A program made the translations under genes and the position numbers. A DNA stretch of 64,000 nt from positions 62,001 to 126,000 of the forward strand of contig NZ_ANIE01000008.1 in the NCBI RefSeq assembly GCF_000708045.1. The letters are read 5' to 3'. The stretch is from Marinobacter nitratireducens (GTDB lineage: Bacteria; Pseudomonadota; Gammaproteobacteria; Pseudomonadales; Oleiphilaceae). Under the pieces are notes generated by a model. The model saw nothing but the letters and a program-made list of their open reading frames with translations, had not been told where the DNA came from and searched no databases. This document shows, piece by piece, positions 46,724 to 55,542 of the stretch; positions within the stretch are counted from its first letter, which is position 1, and each line of letters starts with the position of its first letter.

Positions 46724-48088
46724 ATGAGCCCGTTACACGTCGTAATCCTGGCGGCTGGCCAGGGTTCAAGAATGAAATCTGCCCTGCCAAAAGTGCTGCA
46801 TCCGGTGGCCGGTAAGGCCATGCTTCACCATGTTGTGGATACCGCAAAGCAACTTGGCGCAGAAAAAATTCATACCGTGATCGGTCATGGTGCGGACCAG
46901 GTTCGTAGTTCACTCCAGGACGATGCGCTGAACTGGGTCCTGCAAACCGAGCAGCTCGGAACGGGGCACGCGGTGGCCCAGGCCCTGCCGGATCTGCCCG
47001 ACGACGTCCGGGTGCTGGTACTGTATGGCGATGTGCCTTTGACCCGCCGGGAAACGCTGGAATCCATGGTAGGTGATCTGGACGACAGCAACCTGGCATT
47101 GCTAACGGTCGATATGGACAACCCCCACGGTTACGGCCGGATTGTCCGAAACGGCGCGGGCCAGGTACAGGCTATTGTTGAACAGAAAGACGCGACCGCC
47201 GAGCAACAGGAAATCCGGGAAGTGAATACCGGTATTCTTGCGGTATCGGCGAAACACCTGAAAAGCTGGCTTCCGACTCTCTCCAACAGCAACGCACAGG
47301 GTGAATACTATCTGACGGATATTATTGCCATGGCGGTGGAGCACGGCCTGTCGGTTACCGTTTCGCAGCCGCTCAACCCGTTCGAGGTTCAGGGCGTGAA
47401 TAACCGCCTTCAACTGGCGGAACTGGAGCGTTGGTATCAGCGTCAGCAGGCTGAGCGCTTGATGACCGACGGTGCAACTCTTGCTGATCCTGCCCGCGTG
47501 GATGTGCGTGGTGAACTCACCATTGGCAATGACCTGTGGATTGACGTCAACGTGGTCTTTGAGGGCCAGGTCCGGCTTGGCAGCAATGTGTCGATTGGTC
47601 CCGGTTGTGTCATTAAGGACAGTACCATCGCCGATGGCACCGAAATCAAAGCCAATAGCGTCGTCGAAGGAGCCGTGGTTGGTGCCAATGCCCAGATTGG
47701 TCCGTTTGCCCGTCTACGTCCGGGCACGGAGTTGGCTGCCAACACCAAGGTTGGTAACTTCGTTGAAACCAAAAAGGCCATCGTGGGCGAGGGCAGCAAG
47801 ATCAACCACCTGAGTTATGTGGGTGACGCCTCACTGGGCCGTAATGTGAATGTAGGTGCAGGAACCATCACCTGTAATTATGATGGTGTAAACAAGCACA
47901 AAACCACCATCGGTGACGGCGTGTTTGTGGGCTCCAACACGTCTCTGGTGGCCCCGGTCACGGTGGCTGCTGAAGCCACCATTGGTGCAGGCTCCACCAT
48001 CACCAGGGATGTGAATGACCGTGAGCTCGCCGTTGCCCGTGGCAAGCAACGAAACATTTCCGGCTGGGAACGGCCGAAGAAAAACTGA
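46724..48088 (+). CDS. glmU: Bifunctional UDP-GlcNAc pyrophosphorylase / glucosamine-1-P acetyltransferase
   Basis: GlmU acetylates glucosamine-1-phosphate and then joins it to UTP to give UDP-GlcNAc for peptidoglycan and lipopolysaccharide. The 454-residue protein has the N-terminal nucleotidyltransferase motif [11 protein letters not shown] near residue 8 and a C-terminal left-handed beta-helix of hexapeptide repeats (for example [15 protein letters not shown] and [14 protein letters not shown]). It precedes glmS, which makes the upstream precursor glucosamine-6-phosphate. Confidence 0.97.
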   Translation: MSPLHVVILAAGQGSRMKSALPKVLHPVAGKAMLHHVVDTAKQLGAEKIHTVIGHGADQVRSSLQDDALNWVLQTEQLGTGHAVAQALPDLPDDVRVLVLYGDVPLTRRETLESMVGDLDDSNLALLTVDMDNPHGYGRIVRNGAGQVQAIVEQKDATAEQQEIREVNTGILAVSAKHLKSWLPTLSNSNAQGEYYLTDIIAMAVEHGLSVTVSQPLNPFEVQGVNNRLQLAELERWYQRQQAERLMTDGATLADPARVDVRGELTIGNDLWIDVNVVFEGQVRLGSNVSIGPGCVIKDSTIADGTEIKANSVVEGAVVGANAQIGPFARLRPGTELAANTKVGNFVETKKAIVGEGSKINHLSYVGDASLGRNVNVGAGTITCNYDGVNKHKTTIGDGVFVGSNTSLVAPVTVAAEATIGAGSTITRDVNDRELAVARGKQRNISGWERPKKN

Positions 48089-48119
48089 TCGAAACGCTTA
48101 AGAAACAGGTGAATGTGGT

Positions 48120-49952
48120 ATGTGTGGGATTGTAGGTGCGGTTTCGGAAAGGGATGTCCAGGGAATCTTGCTGGAGGGCCTGCGCCGGCTGGAATACCGG
48201 GGCTATGACTCTGCTGGTATGGCCGTCATTGATGGTGACCATCAGGTCCAGCGTGCCCGGGAGTTGGGTAAGGTAGCGGCCTTGTCGGACGCTATTGATG
48301 CTAACCCTCTCGACGGCCAACTCGGCATCGCCCACACCCGCTGGGCCACCCATGGCGAGCCCTCACAGCTGAACGCCCACCCGCACATGTCTGGTGACCG
48401 TCTCGCTATTGTCCACAACGGCATCATCGAGAATTATCAGGACCTGCGGGAAGAGCTGAAGGCCGATGGGTTCACCTTCACATCTCAAACCGATACCGAA
48501 GTTGTTGCTCACCTGATTGAAAAGAACTACCGGGCCGTTGGCGATCTGTACGACGCAGTAAAAGCAGCCATTACGCGTCTTCGCGGAGCCTATGCCCTGG
48601 CTGTGATTCATGCCGACGAACCTGATCACATGGTGGTTTGCCGTGAGGGTAGTCCTCTGGTCGTCGGCGTCGGGATTGGCGAGAATTTTATTGCTTCGGA
48701 CCAGCTTGCCCTGTTGCCTGTTACGGACCGATTCATGTTTCTTGAGGAAGGCGACATCGCCGATATCCGCAAGGAAAAGGTGTCCATTCATGATCGTGAA
48801 GGCACGCCGGTAGAGCGAAAGATCACCCGCTTCGAACACGGTGCGGATTCTGTGGATAAAGGCGAATATCGTCACTTCATGCTCAAGGAAATTTACGAGC
48901 AGCCACGGGTGGTGAAAGCCACCATGGAAGGTCGGCTGACGGATTCCAGCGTACTGGAACAGGCCCTGGGTACCGACGCGGCCGACCTGCTGGAAAACGT
49001 GCGTCACGTGCAGATCATTGCCTGCGGCACCTCCTACCATGCCGGCATGGTGGCACGTTACTGGATCGAGGAGCTCGCGGGCGTACCGTGTTCAGTGGAA
49101 GTGGCTTCCGAATATCGCTACCGAAAGCACGTCATCCAGCCGGATACCCTGTTCCTGTGCATCTCCCAGTCTGGCGAAACCGCTGACACCCTGGCAGCCC
49201 TGCGCCAGGCGAAGGAAGCAGGCTTCCGCGCTGCGCTCGCGATCTGCAATGTACCGGGAAGCTCCCTGGTTCGTGAATCGGATCTGGTCATCATGACCCA
49301 GGCCGGCCCCGAGATTGGCGTGGCCTCCACCAAGGCATTCACTACCCAACTCACCGCATTGTTGATTTTCACTCTGGCGCTGGCTCGCCATAATGGTCTG
49401 GCACCGGAAAAAGAGGCCGAGATCGTAAAAGCGATCCATCTGGTGCCGGGGCAGGTGAACGATGTGCTCGCACTGGATGGTGAAATCGAGGAGCTGTCCA
49501 AGGCCTTCATGGACAAGAACCACAGCTTGTTCCTCGGCCGAGGTTCCCAGTTCCCGGTGGCGATGGAAGGGGCACTGAAGCTCAAGGAAATCTCCTACAT
49601 CCACGCCGAAGCCTATCCGGCCGGTGAACTCAAGCATGGCCCCCTGGCGCTGGTGGATAGTGAAATGCCAGTGGTCACAGTGGCGCCAAACAACGACCTT
49701 GTGGAAAAGCTCAAATCCAACCTGGAAGAAGTCCGGGCACGAGGTGGTGAACTGTTCGTGTTTGCGGACAAGGAAGCGGGCGTGAAATCAGAGGAAGGCA
49801 TTCATGTGATGCAGATTCCGTCAGTACATGAGATTACTGCTCCCATCGTGTACACCGTGCCTCTACAGCTACTCTCTTACCACGTTGCGGTATTGAAGGG
49901 TACGGATGTGGACCAGCCCAGGAATCTGGCGAAGAGTGTGACTGTTGAGTAG
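48120..49952 (+). CDS. glmS: Glutamine-fructose-6-phosphate aminotransferase
   Basis: GlmS makes glucosamine-6-phosphate from fructose-6-phosphate and glutamine. The 610-residue protein starts MCGIVGAV, leaving C2 as the N-terminal glutaminase nucleophile after Met removal, and continues with two SIS sugar-binding domains (SQSGETADT and [18 protein letters not shown]) and the C-terminal KSVTVE. The 3' end closely resembles the E. coli segment read by the Tn7 target selector TnsD. It lies 31 bases after glmU. Confidence 0.98.
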   Translation: MCGIVGAVSERDVQGILLEGLRRLEYRGYDSAGMAVIDGDHQVQRARELGKVAALSDAIDANPLDGQLGIAHTRWATHGEPSQLNAHPHMSGDRLAIVHNGIIENYQDLREELKADGFTFTSQTDTEVVAHLIEKNYRAVGDLYDAVKAAITRLRGAYALAVIHADEPDHMVVCREGSPLVVGVGIGENFIASDQLALLPVTDRFMFLEEGDIADIRKEKVSIHDREGTPVERKITRFEHGADSVDKGEYRHFMLKEIYEQPRVVKATMEGRLTDSSVLEQALGTDAADLLENVRHVQIIACGTSYHAGMVARYWIEELAGVPCSVEVASEYRYRKHVIQPDTLFLCISQSGETADTLAALRQAKEAGFRAALAICNVPGSSLVRESDLVIMTQAGPEIGVASTKAFTTQLTALLIFTLALARHNGLAPEKEAEIVKAIHLVPGQVNDVLALDGEIEELSKAFMDKNHSLFLGRGSQFPVAMEGALKLKEISYIHAEAYPAGELKHGPLALVDSEMPVVTVAPNNDLVEKLKSNLEEVRARGGELFVFADKEAGVKSEEGIHVMQIPSVHEITAPIVYTVPLQLLSYHVAVLKGTDVDQPRNLAKSVTVE

Positions 49953-49977
49953 AACTACCCAGGCTTCATGCCTTTGA
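49897..49977 (+). other. attTn7-type integration site
   Basis: The last codons of glmS ([14 protein letters not shown]) and about 25 bases after the stop correspond to the E. coli attTn7 target. The foreign-looking gene block begins about 110 bases after glmS. No Tn7-type ends or tns genes were seen. Confidence 0.5.
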
Positions 49978-49985
49978 TTGTGGTG

Positions 49986-50008
49986 AATGCGATTGAACCA
50001 TTCGCATT
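49986..50008. terminator. Possible hairpin between glmS and the AraC gene
   Basis: AATGCGA / TCGCATT (49986-49992 and 50002-50008) can form a 7-bp stem with a 9-base loop between the two convergent genes. No clear T-run follows on either strand. Confidence 0.35.
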
Positions 50009-50063
50009 TGGTTAGTGAGTCCTACAGCGCTGAAAAATATAGATTTTAGATTTTTAACAAAAT

Positions 50064-50984
50064 TTATTGTCCTCTGACAACAAAAATGGTTTGAGTTTTG
50101 TATTCTCTACGATAGCAAGTTGGTGTCTGTCCGGTAGACTTTTTGAATTGTTTTGAAAAGTTGGAGGCATCTGAAAAGCCAGAAGAAAGTGCAATGTCCA
50201 GAATGGAGTGTTCGTCACTCCGGAGCAACTGGCTGGCGTATTCTATGCGCTTTTTCAGAATATAGGCATGGGGTGAGGTGCCTGTTGCGGCTTTGAATAC
50301 ACGACAAAAATAAAAAGGACTTAGCGCTACCTGCTGAGCCAAGTCATCTACAGAGATTCGATAGCGAAGGTTCGCCTCGATATAATCATTGAGCCAGCGG
50401 AGTTGCCGGGTTGTCAGGGGCGACCGAGTCGTTTTATCGGTGGTCGCGCTCTTTGTATTTTCGCAGATGATCTGAGCGGCTAACGCTTTGCCGTAAAACT
50501 CGGCAAACATCGGACCATGTGGGTTGCCGTCCCGGATTTCATTGTCGATTGCCAGCGCGGTTTCCAGAAGCAAGTTGTTTTGTTTGAAAAACAGAGGATG
50601 ACCCTGGAAGCGGCTAACGCCCATTTCTTCCGCCACGCTTGAAACAAGTTTCTCTGGGATGGTCATCAACAGCAGCTCACCCAATGGCGATGTATAACTG
50701 ACCTGGTGGGGGCAGTTGTGGGGCAGATACACTGCAGAGCCCCTGTTTTGCGATTCTTTTCGGACGGTACCATCTACGCGTCGGTTAGCCTGAGCGGCCG
50801 AATTGAGCTTTACCATTAAGTAATGACCGGTCAAAGCATGTTCAATGGTTTCAAAATGATCTTTTTCTACCCGCTCGAAAAAGATGCTCTGCCATCCATA
50901 CTCACGGCTTCCCCTGCCATCGTTGTTGGCGAGAAGTTGTTGTCGATCGTCTTCATGTTGGAAGTTGAATTGTTTCAGGCCCAT
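50064..50984 (-). CDS. AraC-family transcriptional regulator
   Basis: This 306-residue protein has an N-terminal sensing domain without recognised family and a C-terminal double helix-turn-helix of the AraC/XylS type: ISVDDLAQQVALSPFYFCRVFK, then SILDIALSSGFSDASNFSKQFK, with GTSPHAYILKKRI between. It is the last gene of the leftward four-gene block, 32 bases after the aminotransferase, and is the obvious candidate regulator of that block. It shares the lower GC content and codon use (many ATA, AAT, TTT) of the three enzyme genes. Confidence 0.88.
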   Translation of the reverse strand: MGLKQFNFQHEDDRQQLLANNDGRGSREYGWQSIFFERVEKDHFETIEHALTGHYLMVKLNSAAQANRRVDGTVRKESQNRGSAVYLPHNCPHQVSYTSPLGELLLMTIPEKLVSSVAEEMGVSRFQGHPLFFKQNNLLLETALAIDNEIRDGNPHGPMFAEFYGKALAAQIICENTKSATTDKTTRSPLTTRQLRWLNDYIEANLRYRISVDDLAQQVALSPFYFCRVFKAATGTSPHAYILKKRIEYASQLLRSDEHSILDIALSSGFSDASNFSKQFKKSTGQTPTCYRREYKTQTIFVVRGQ

Positions 50985-51016
50985 AAAAATTCCGTTTAAA
51001 ATGGTCGGTGTTCTCG

Positions 51017-52252
51017 CTACTCCTGAGTTTCGCGTTGTTCCGTCCGCTGGATCGCAATCGCAAGCCGCTTAACAGCTTCGTCCGCCAGGGAGGGCGTGAT
51101 CGTTGAGAACGAAAGGCGAACCGAACTTAAGTCAGGTATCTCACAATAAAAATATTTCCCCGGAACAAACATCACGTGATGGCTTAGAGCTTGCTGAAGA
51201 ACGAGTGATGCGTCCAGTCCGTTTGCAAATCGCCCCCAAAGGAACATCCCACCGTCGGGCACGTTGAGTTCGAGGGCGTCTGGCAAATGTTCCGAAATAG
51301 CTTTTATCAGCGCATCGCGCCGGCATTTGTAGGCCTTTTTAAGAAGTTGAAGCCGGCCATCAAGACGGCCGCTCTTCAGATAATAACCTGCAATGTATTG
51401 CGAAAGCGTACTACTGTGAAGGTCCATAGATTGCTTGGCACGGCATAGAGAGTGAAAATAGCTCTCCGGGGGAATACACCAACCCAAGCGTAATCCGGGG
51501 GCGACAGTTTTTGAAAAAGACGAAATGTAGATAACCCGGTTTTTTGAGTTAAATGACTGTTCGGCTATTTCAAAGAGTGACGCAACATGCTCTCCGTCGT
51601 ATCGAAGATCTCCGTATGGGTCGTCTTCAACGATCATGATGTCATGACGGATAGCAAACTCAACAAGTTTTGTCCTTTCGGGAAGTGGCAAGGTTGTGCC
51701 GGTCGGATTACTGAAGTTGGGAACAAGGTACATCAGCTTAATACGGTTATTGGCAACCAATGATTCCAATCGTGTGAAATCAATGCCGTACTGATCACCT
51801 TGGAATACTAATGTCTGCGCTCCTGCCATATCGAAAACCTGTAATGCGGCCAGATAGGTTGGCTCTTCAACCAACACACTATCACCCTCATCAAGAAAGG
51901 CTCTGGCTACAATGTCGAGCGCCTGCTGCGAACCGCTTGTAACTAGAATATGGTCGGGTTCCGCGCTGATTCCCTGCGCTACCATGCGGGAGGCAATTTC
52001 TTCCCTTAAGAACATTTCTCCTTCGGTCAGTCCATATTGATAGGTGGTATTTCTTGCACTTTCAACAGCTCGGAAAGTGGCCGCTTCAAGCCCTTCGGTA
52101 TCTATGAGATCTGGTGCGGGTATTCCTCCCGCCAGCGAAATCATACCAGGGATTTTGGAATGCCTGAGCAGATCCCTTATCGCGGAACTGCTCATTGTCT
52201 GCATTCGACGAGAAAGAATGCTCTCGGAGGAGCTTGTTGATCGACTGCTCAT
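51017..52252 (-). CDS. PLP-dependent class I/II aminotransferase (LysN/2-aminoadipate-like)
   Basis: This 411-residue fold-type I enzyme resembles the alpha-aminoadipate (LysN) aminotransferases and the catalytic half of MocR regulators, but has no DNA-binding domain. Cofactor residues are present: SGSQQALD near 106, NPTG at 182-185, D210-x-Y213, the Schiff-base lysine K248 in SSFSKTVAPGLRLGW and R379 in VRLSFS for the substrate carboxylate. I start it at 52252 (MSSRSTSSSES); a longer frame would overlap the radical SAM gene. The amino acid substrate is unknown. A 122-bp gap separates it from the radical SAM gene. Confidence 0.85.
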   Translation of the reverse strand: MSSRSTSSSESILSRRMQTMSSSAIRDLLRHSKIPGMISLAGGIPAPDLIDTEGLEAATFRAVESARNTTYQYGLTEGEMFLREEIASRMVAQGISAEPDHILVTSGSQQALDIVARAFLDEGDSVLVEEPTYLAALQVFDMAGAQTLVFQGDQYGIDFTRLESLVANNRIKLMYLVPNFSNPTGTTLPLPERTKLVEFAIRHDIMIVEDDPYGDLRYDGEHVASLFEIAEQSFNSKNRVIYISSFSKTVAPGLRLGWCIPPESYFHSLCRAKQSMDLHSSTLSQYIAGYYLKSGRLDGRLQLLKKAYKCRRDALIKAISEHLPDALELNVPDGGMFLWGRFANGLDASLVLQQALSHHVMFVPGKYFYCEIPDLSSVRLSFSTITPSLADEAVKRLAIAIQRTEQRETQE

Positions 52253-52374
52253 TTCAGATCCATTTGTTTTTCTAAAAGTATCTTTTGGCGTGTAGATAAC
52301 CCTTGAGCGGCTAAGATAATACCTGGCCGGCAGCCCTGTTACGTGCTCCACAGGGTCCCCTTTGGAGCGTAATG

Positions 52375-53499
52375 TTAACTGGTAGCAATTAGGCGATTGT
52401 TGATGCTGGTGTCTGTGACCTGGCAATACGGTGACCAGATGAACTGGCTCCAATATGCCTCGGCTACTTCTATCCAGGTTTTTAGAGCTTCTTCACTCCT
52501 TAGAGATGCTTTCAGGCCAGTAAGAAGCCAGCTATAAACTGCCTGACTGTCGCGGCAATCGCTACAGTGGCCGGAGGTGCAACAAACCTCAAGAGTTTCC
52601 AGGTCTGGTTTGTAAGTGTTAAAGCCCGGAAGTATGGGGTTTCCGTTTGATTTGCGTGAAATGTTATCCGGGTGATCGCAGCTTATGCTTGGGCATACTT
52701 CGTAGCTAAACGTCCCCAGCCAGGAGTTGCCCGTTACTATTGCTTTGATATGTTCCGGGTGATTGGTGATCGTTTTAGGATATTTGACTTTCAGATTGCT
52801 TAGGAGCTCAAGCAATCGTCGCTCATTCTCAAGTTTTAAAGGATGATTGCTGTCGTATTTGCTATAGAAATTGAATGTCAGACGATTTCCGTTATCTCTG
52901 ATCTTCTTAACGGTATCCTCAATATATTCAATCCCATCTTCGGTAACTGCATATACGAAAGTAGCCCTCGGGTCGTTTCTGTAGTTGGCAAGCGCTGAAT
53001 CGAAAAGACCCGTGAATGCCTTGCCATTAGGCTTTATAGCTCTGAGATCATCATCAAGCGGTCCTCCGCCAAATAGTGAAATGAACACAGTGGCATTGGT
53101 AAAGGGGGCGCCGAATGGCAGCTTTATTAACCCATTGGTCGAGATAGCCAGAGTGTCCATGTGTATTGCAAATTCAGCTATTCTCTCTTCGAAAAGAGTA
53201 GGCTCACCACCAATCAGGAGTGCCGAGTTCACACCTCTTTCACTTTCCCGCTTTATGAAATCTCGCCAGTCAGCTATGTCTGTTTTCTCCCTCGCGCCTT
53301 TATCGTGACCATATTCGAAGAACCAGCAGCCTTTACATCGAATGTTACAGGCATTGGTGAGATGGTATTCTGATGATCGGATGGTTGATGAGAAGCCCTT
53401 TACTAACTCGAAGCGAGTAATCCAATCTTCTTGATTAGCGAGTAATTCAAGCGCTTTTCCGGTGGCCCTCGTGCGGTAGTGATCGGCTGTGTAGTTCAT
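52375..53499 (-). CDS. Radical SAM enzyme with cysteine-rich C-terminus
   Basis: This 374-residue protein has the radical SAM cluster motif CNIRCKGC (C51, C55, C58) and the SAM-binding GGEP at 97-100. Its C-terminal third carries C269, C274, C306, C307, C312, C315 and C359, the pattern of a SPASM or twitch domain holding one or two extra iron-sulfur clusters. Such enzymes often modify peptides or small metabolites, but I recognise no specific subfamily and see no precursor-peptide gene nearby. The start overlaps the stop of the diiron gene by four bases (ATGA), so the two proteins are probably made together. Confidence 0.85.
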   Translation of the reverse strand: MNYTADHYRTRATGKALELLANQEDWITRFELVKGFSSTIRSSEYHLTNACNIRCKGCWFFEYGHDKGAREKTDIADWRDFIKRESERGVNSALLIGGEPTLFEERIAEFAIHMDTLAISTNGLIKLPFGAPFTNATVFISLFGGGPLDDDLRAIKPNGKAFTGLFDSALANYRNDPRATFVYAVTEDGIEYIEDTVKKIRDNGNRLTFNFYSKYDSNHPLKLENERRLLELLSNLKVKYPKTITNHPEHIKAIVTGNSWLGTFSYEVCPSISCDHPDNISRKSNGNPILPGFNTYKPDLETLEVCCTSGHCSDCRDSQAVYSWLLTGLKASLRSEEALKTWIEVAEAYWSQFIWSPYCQVTDTSINNRLIATS

Positions 53500-54236
53500 G
53501 CGCTAACTCCTGTCTCGTGATGTGGCACAGTGAGACCAAGGGCCGCGAGTTTCGGGATCGTTTTCTTCTTGAAATTTTCTCTCAGTTCTCCGTTGAGGGT
53601 TTTTCTAAAACCCCACTTTACATATGCCCGCGAACGTTGGGATTTCTCATGTCCGAATAGACCTAATATATGGGGCCATAGCCTATCGAGTGCCTGTTGT
53701 GCCTGTGCACGGCTTTCGTCATTTGAGCTGGCTTCACGAATAATTCTGAATCCATGGGCAACATGCACATGTTCATCCCGAATGATTTGATCTTCGAATA
53801 TTTTCGCAAATGGCTTATAGCTGCAGTCCTTAAACTCAAGAAGGTGTTCTAGAACCACGGATTCTCCCAGGAAAGAGAAAATACCGCGCTCCATCCAGTT
53901 TCTGACGCCCGTAACAAGCTCATTTGAGTAGTAAGGTCTCTCCGTGAAGTGCTGAGAAAGCATGTGATGGGTATCAATATTTATGTCGGAGAGAACTTTT
54001 GCTGTTAGCTCGAAGTGCTGTATTTCCTCAGCGGCCCGCTCGCAACAAATTAGTTTTTCATATGCGTTTGGGGCCATTTTATAGAAGACTTGTGTGTAAT
54101 CGTCGGCTCCGGTAAGTTCGCCTTCCGCATGCACCAGCATCAGGTGGCTTGCAAGTGATCGATACTCTTCAGGCATCTTGAAGAATTCTTCGGGGGTACT
54201 GACTTCATGGCGCCCAACTTCTACTGTTTCCTTCAT
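53496..54236 (-). CDS. Ferritin-like diiron protein (PaaA/PaaC-like)
   Basis: This 246-residue helical protein has two ExxH motifs, EIQH (E71, H74) and EHVH (E155, H158), plus glutamates in the preceding helices (E38 or E40; E125 or E130). Together these make the E-ExxH-E-ExxH ligand set of ferritin-like diiron oxygenases. The second motif, in IFEDQIIRDEHVHVAHG, recalls phenylacetyl-CoA oxygenase subunits. It may oxidise an amino acid or thioester made by neighbours, but the substrate is unknown. The ATG at 54236 follows AAGGAG; a GTG 40 codons upstream is possible but lacks support. It is the first gene of the leftward block. Confidence 0.78.
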   Translation of the reverse strand: MKETVEVGRHEVSTPEEFFKMPEEYRSLASHLMLVHAEGELTGADDYTQVFYKMAPNAYEKLICCERAAEEIQHFELTAKVLSDINIDTHHMLSQHFTERPYYSNELVTGVRNWMERGIFSFLGESVVLEHLLEFKDCSYKPFAKIFEDQIIRDEHVHVAHGFRIIREASSNDESRAQAQQALDRLWPHILGLFGHEKSQRSRAYVKWGFRKTLNGELRENFKKKTIPKLAALGLTVPHHETGVSA

Positions 54237-54444
54237 CGGCTCTCTCCTTGAGTATATGGTAACGATGTTCCGTAGTGGGAAATGATAGAGCTGGATGAAA
54301 GTGCTTGTCTTGGCTCGGATTGCGGGATTTGTGTTACTTTGCTCTCTTTTGCCCACTGGCGCGATTCGAGCAGCATTGCATTGTTGTGGCTTTAAAAAAG
54401 TACGGTGTAGGTTCTGTGTTATCGACCCCTATTATTGCGAAGCC
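54237..54444. other. Promoter and junction region of the low-GC block
   Basis: This stretch should hold the leftward promoter of the diiron-radical SAM operon and the boundary with the receptor remnant. The recognisable receptor similarity begins abruptly at about 54445. No inverted repeats, target duplications or transposase remnants were found by eye. Confidence 0.4.
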
Positions 54445-54833
54445 GCTACCTACCTCTATAGCGGTATCGGGGAACTTCAGTCCCAGGGTGTGGAACTGGA
54501 AGCCAAGGCTAAGGTTACTGACAACCTGAATGTGCAGGTGAGTTACGCCTACACCGATGTGACCTTTGAGAAATCGGAAGCCTACCGCCAGGGCAACACA
54601 GCCAGCCAGGTACCCGAGCGCCAGCTGACCCTGTGGACCGGTTATCGCTTCAACGAAGGTGTGCTTGATGGCGCCAATGCCGGTCTGGAGTTCGCTATGC
54701 CGCGGATATCTACGCGGACCACGCCAACAACCTGCTGGACAAGGAATACGTTGCCTCCTGCTATAACAGTCTTGATTTCTGTTACTACGGTGCAGAACGC
54801 AACGTTACAGCGTCGGTCGCTTATCGATTCTGA
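54445..54833 (+). pseudogene. TonB-dependent siderophore receptor remnant
   Basis: Only the last barrel strands remain. In one frame (54445 to about 54692) the sequence reads like receptor barrel (GELQSQGVELEAKAKV, then LNVQVSYAYTDVTF and RQLTLWTGYRF). It then needs a shift to another frame to read ADIYADHANNLLDKEYVASC and finally the proper receptor C-terminus ending ASVAYRF with TGA at 54831-54833. Compared with the family, about 40-60 residues are missing between the YAAD and NNLLDKEY segments, so there is a frameshift plus an internal deletion. The whole signal, plug and most of the barrel are absent. The C-terminal strands resemble the intact receptor at 59.6-61.7 kb. Confidence 0.85.
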
Positions 54834-54845
54834 TCAGGCTGACCG

Positions 54846-55448
54846 TTAATCCGGAACATCGGAAACCGTTCCAACCACGGCAGATGGCAGATCGGATATG
54901 GCGGTGTGGGCGGCCTCATGCATCTGCGCAGCCGGGATGACCTTGCCGTCGATGGGCGAAGGCAACGCCCGGGTGGCGGTTGCGGCGGCCACCACCGTGG
55001 GGTTGTAGCCCAGCGAAAATGCACCCCGGGCCGTGGAATTCACGCACATGTGTGACATGAAGCCCGCCAGGATCAGGTTTTCGATGCCCGCTTCCTTCAA
55101 CTGTTTGTCCAGCTCAGTACCCACAAAGGAGTTCGGGAAGTTCTTGGTGATCACCGCTTCCCCCTCCTGTGGTGCGACAACATCGGCAATCTGCCCAATC
55201 GGTGCCGTGATGTCGTACGGCGAACCGGGGCCTGCATCGTGCTGGATATGGAATACCGGCCGCCCTGCAGCACGGAACCGGTCCAGGAGGTTCCGGCATT
55301 CCTCCAGGGCAGGCTCGACGCCTTCAAGTTGCATGACCCCTTCCCGGTAGGTTTGCTGGGCATCAATGATGATCAGTGCGGAAGAATGGATGGGGCTGGC
55401 GGTATTGCCAAGGCCGACCAGCTCGCGAAGGGTTTGACTGACGTTCAT
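54846..55448 (-). CDS. Isochorismatase-family cysteine hydrolase
   Basis: This 200-residue protein has the alpha/beta fold and catalytic triad of the isochorismatase-like cysteine hydrolases: D29 in IIIDAQ, K102 in ITKNFPNSF and C135 in GFMSHMCVNSTAR with the preceding cis-peptide region. The cysteine points to amidase- or nicotinamidase-type chemistry rather than true isochorismatase. The substrate cannot be told from sequence. It is divergent, with a 94-bp gap, from a GlxA-type regulator, a common pairing for inducible hydrolases. Confidence 0.85.
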   Translation of the reverse strand: MNVSQTLRELVGLGNTASPIHSSALIIIDAQQTYREGVMQLEGVEPALEECRNLLDRFRAAGRPVFHIQHDAGPGSPYDITAPIGQIADVVAPQEGEAVITKNFPNSFVGTELDKQLKEAGIENLILAGFMSHMCVNSTARGAFSLGYNPTVVAAATATRALPSPIDGKVIPAAQMHEAAHTAISDLPSAVVGTVSDVPD

Positions 55449-55542
55449 GAATCTCTCCTGTGTGCTCTGAGTGAGTGGTCTCTATTATTTGCCTGAATCC
55501 GGCTCTATACTTGAGTCAAAACCGGCATAAAAAAGGCTAAAA

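Noticed and set aside
50064..50090. A GGACAATAAA stretch on the minus strand that resembles the Tn7 end sequence
   Set aside because: It encodes the last residues (VRGQ and stop) of the AraC gene, and the TGT that would be the outer edge points the wrong way, so it is a coincidental match.
52253..52453. A longer aminotransferase start overlapping the radical SAM gene
   Set aside because: It would overlap the radical SAM coding end by 79 bases, and the extra 67 residues do not look like aminotransferase sequence.
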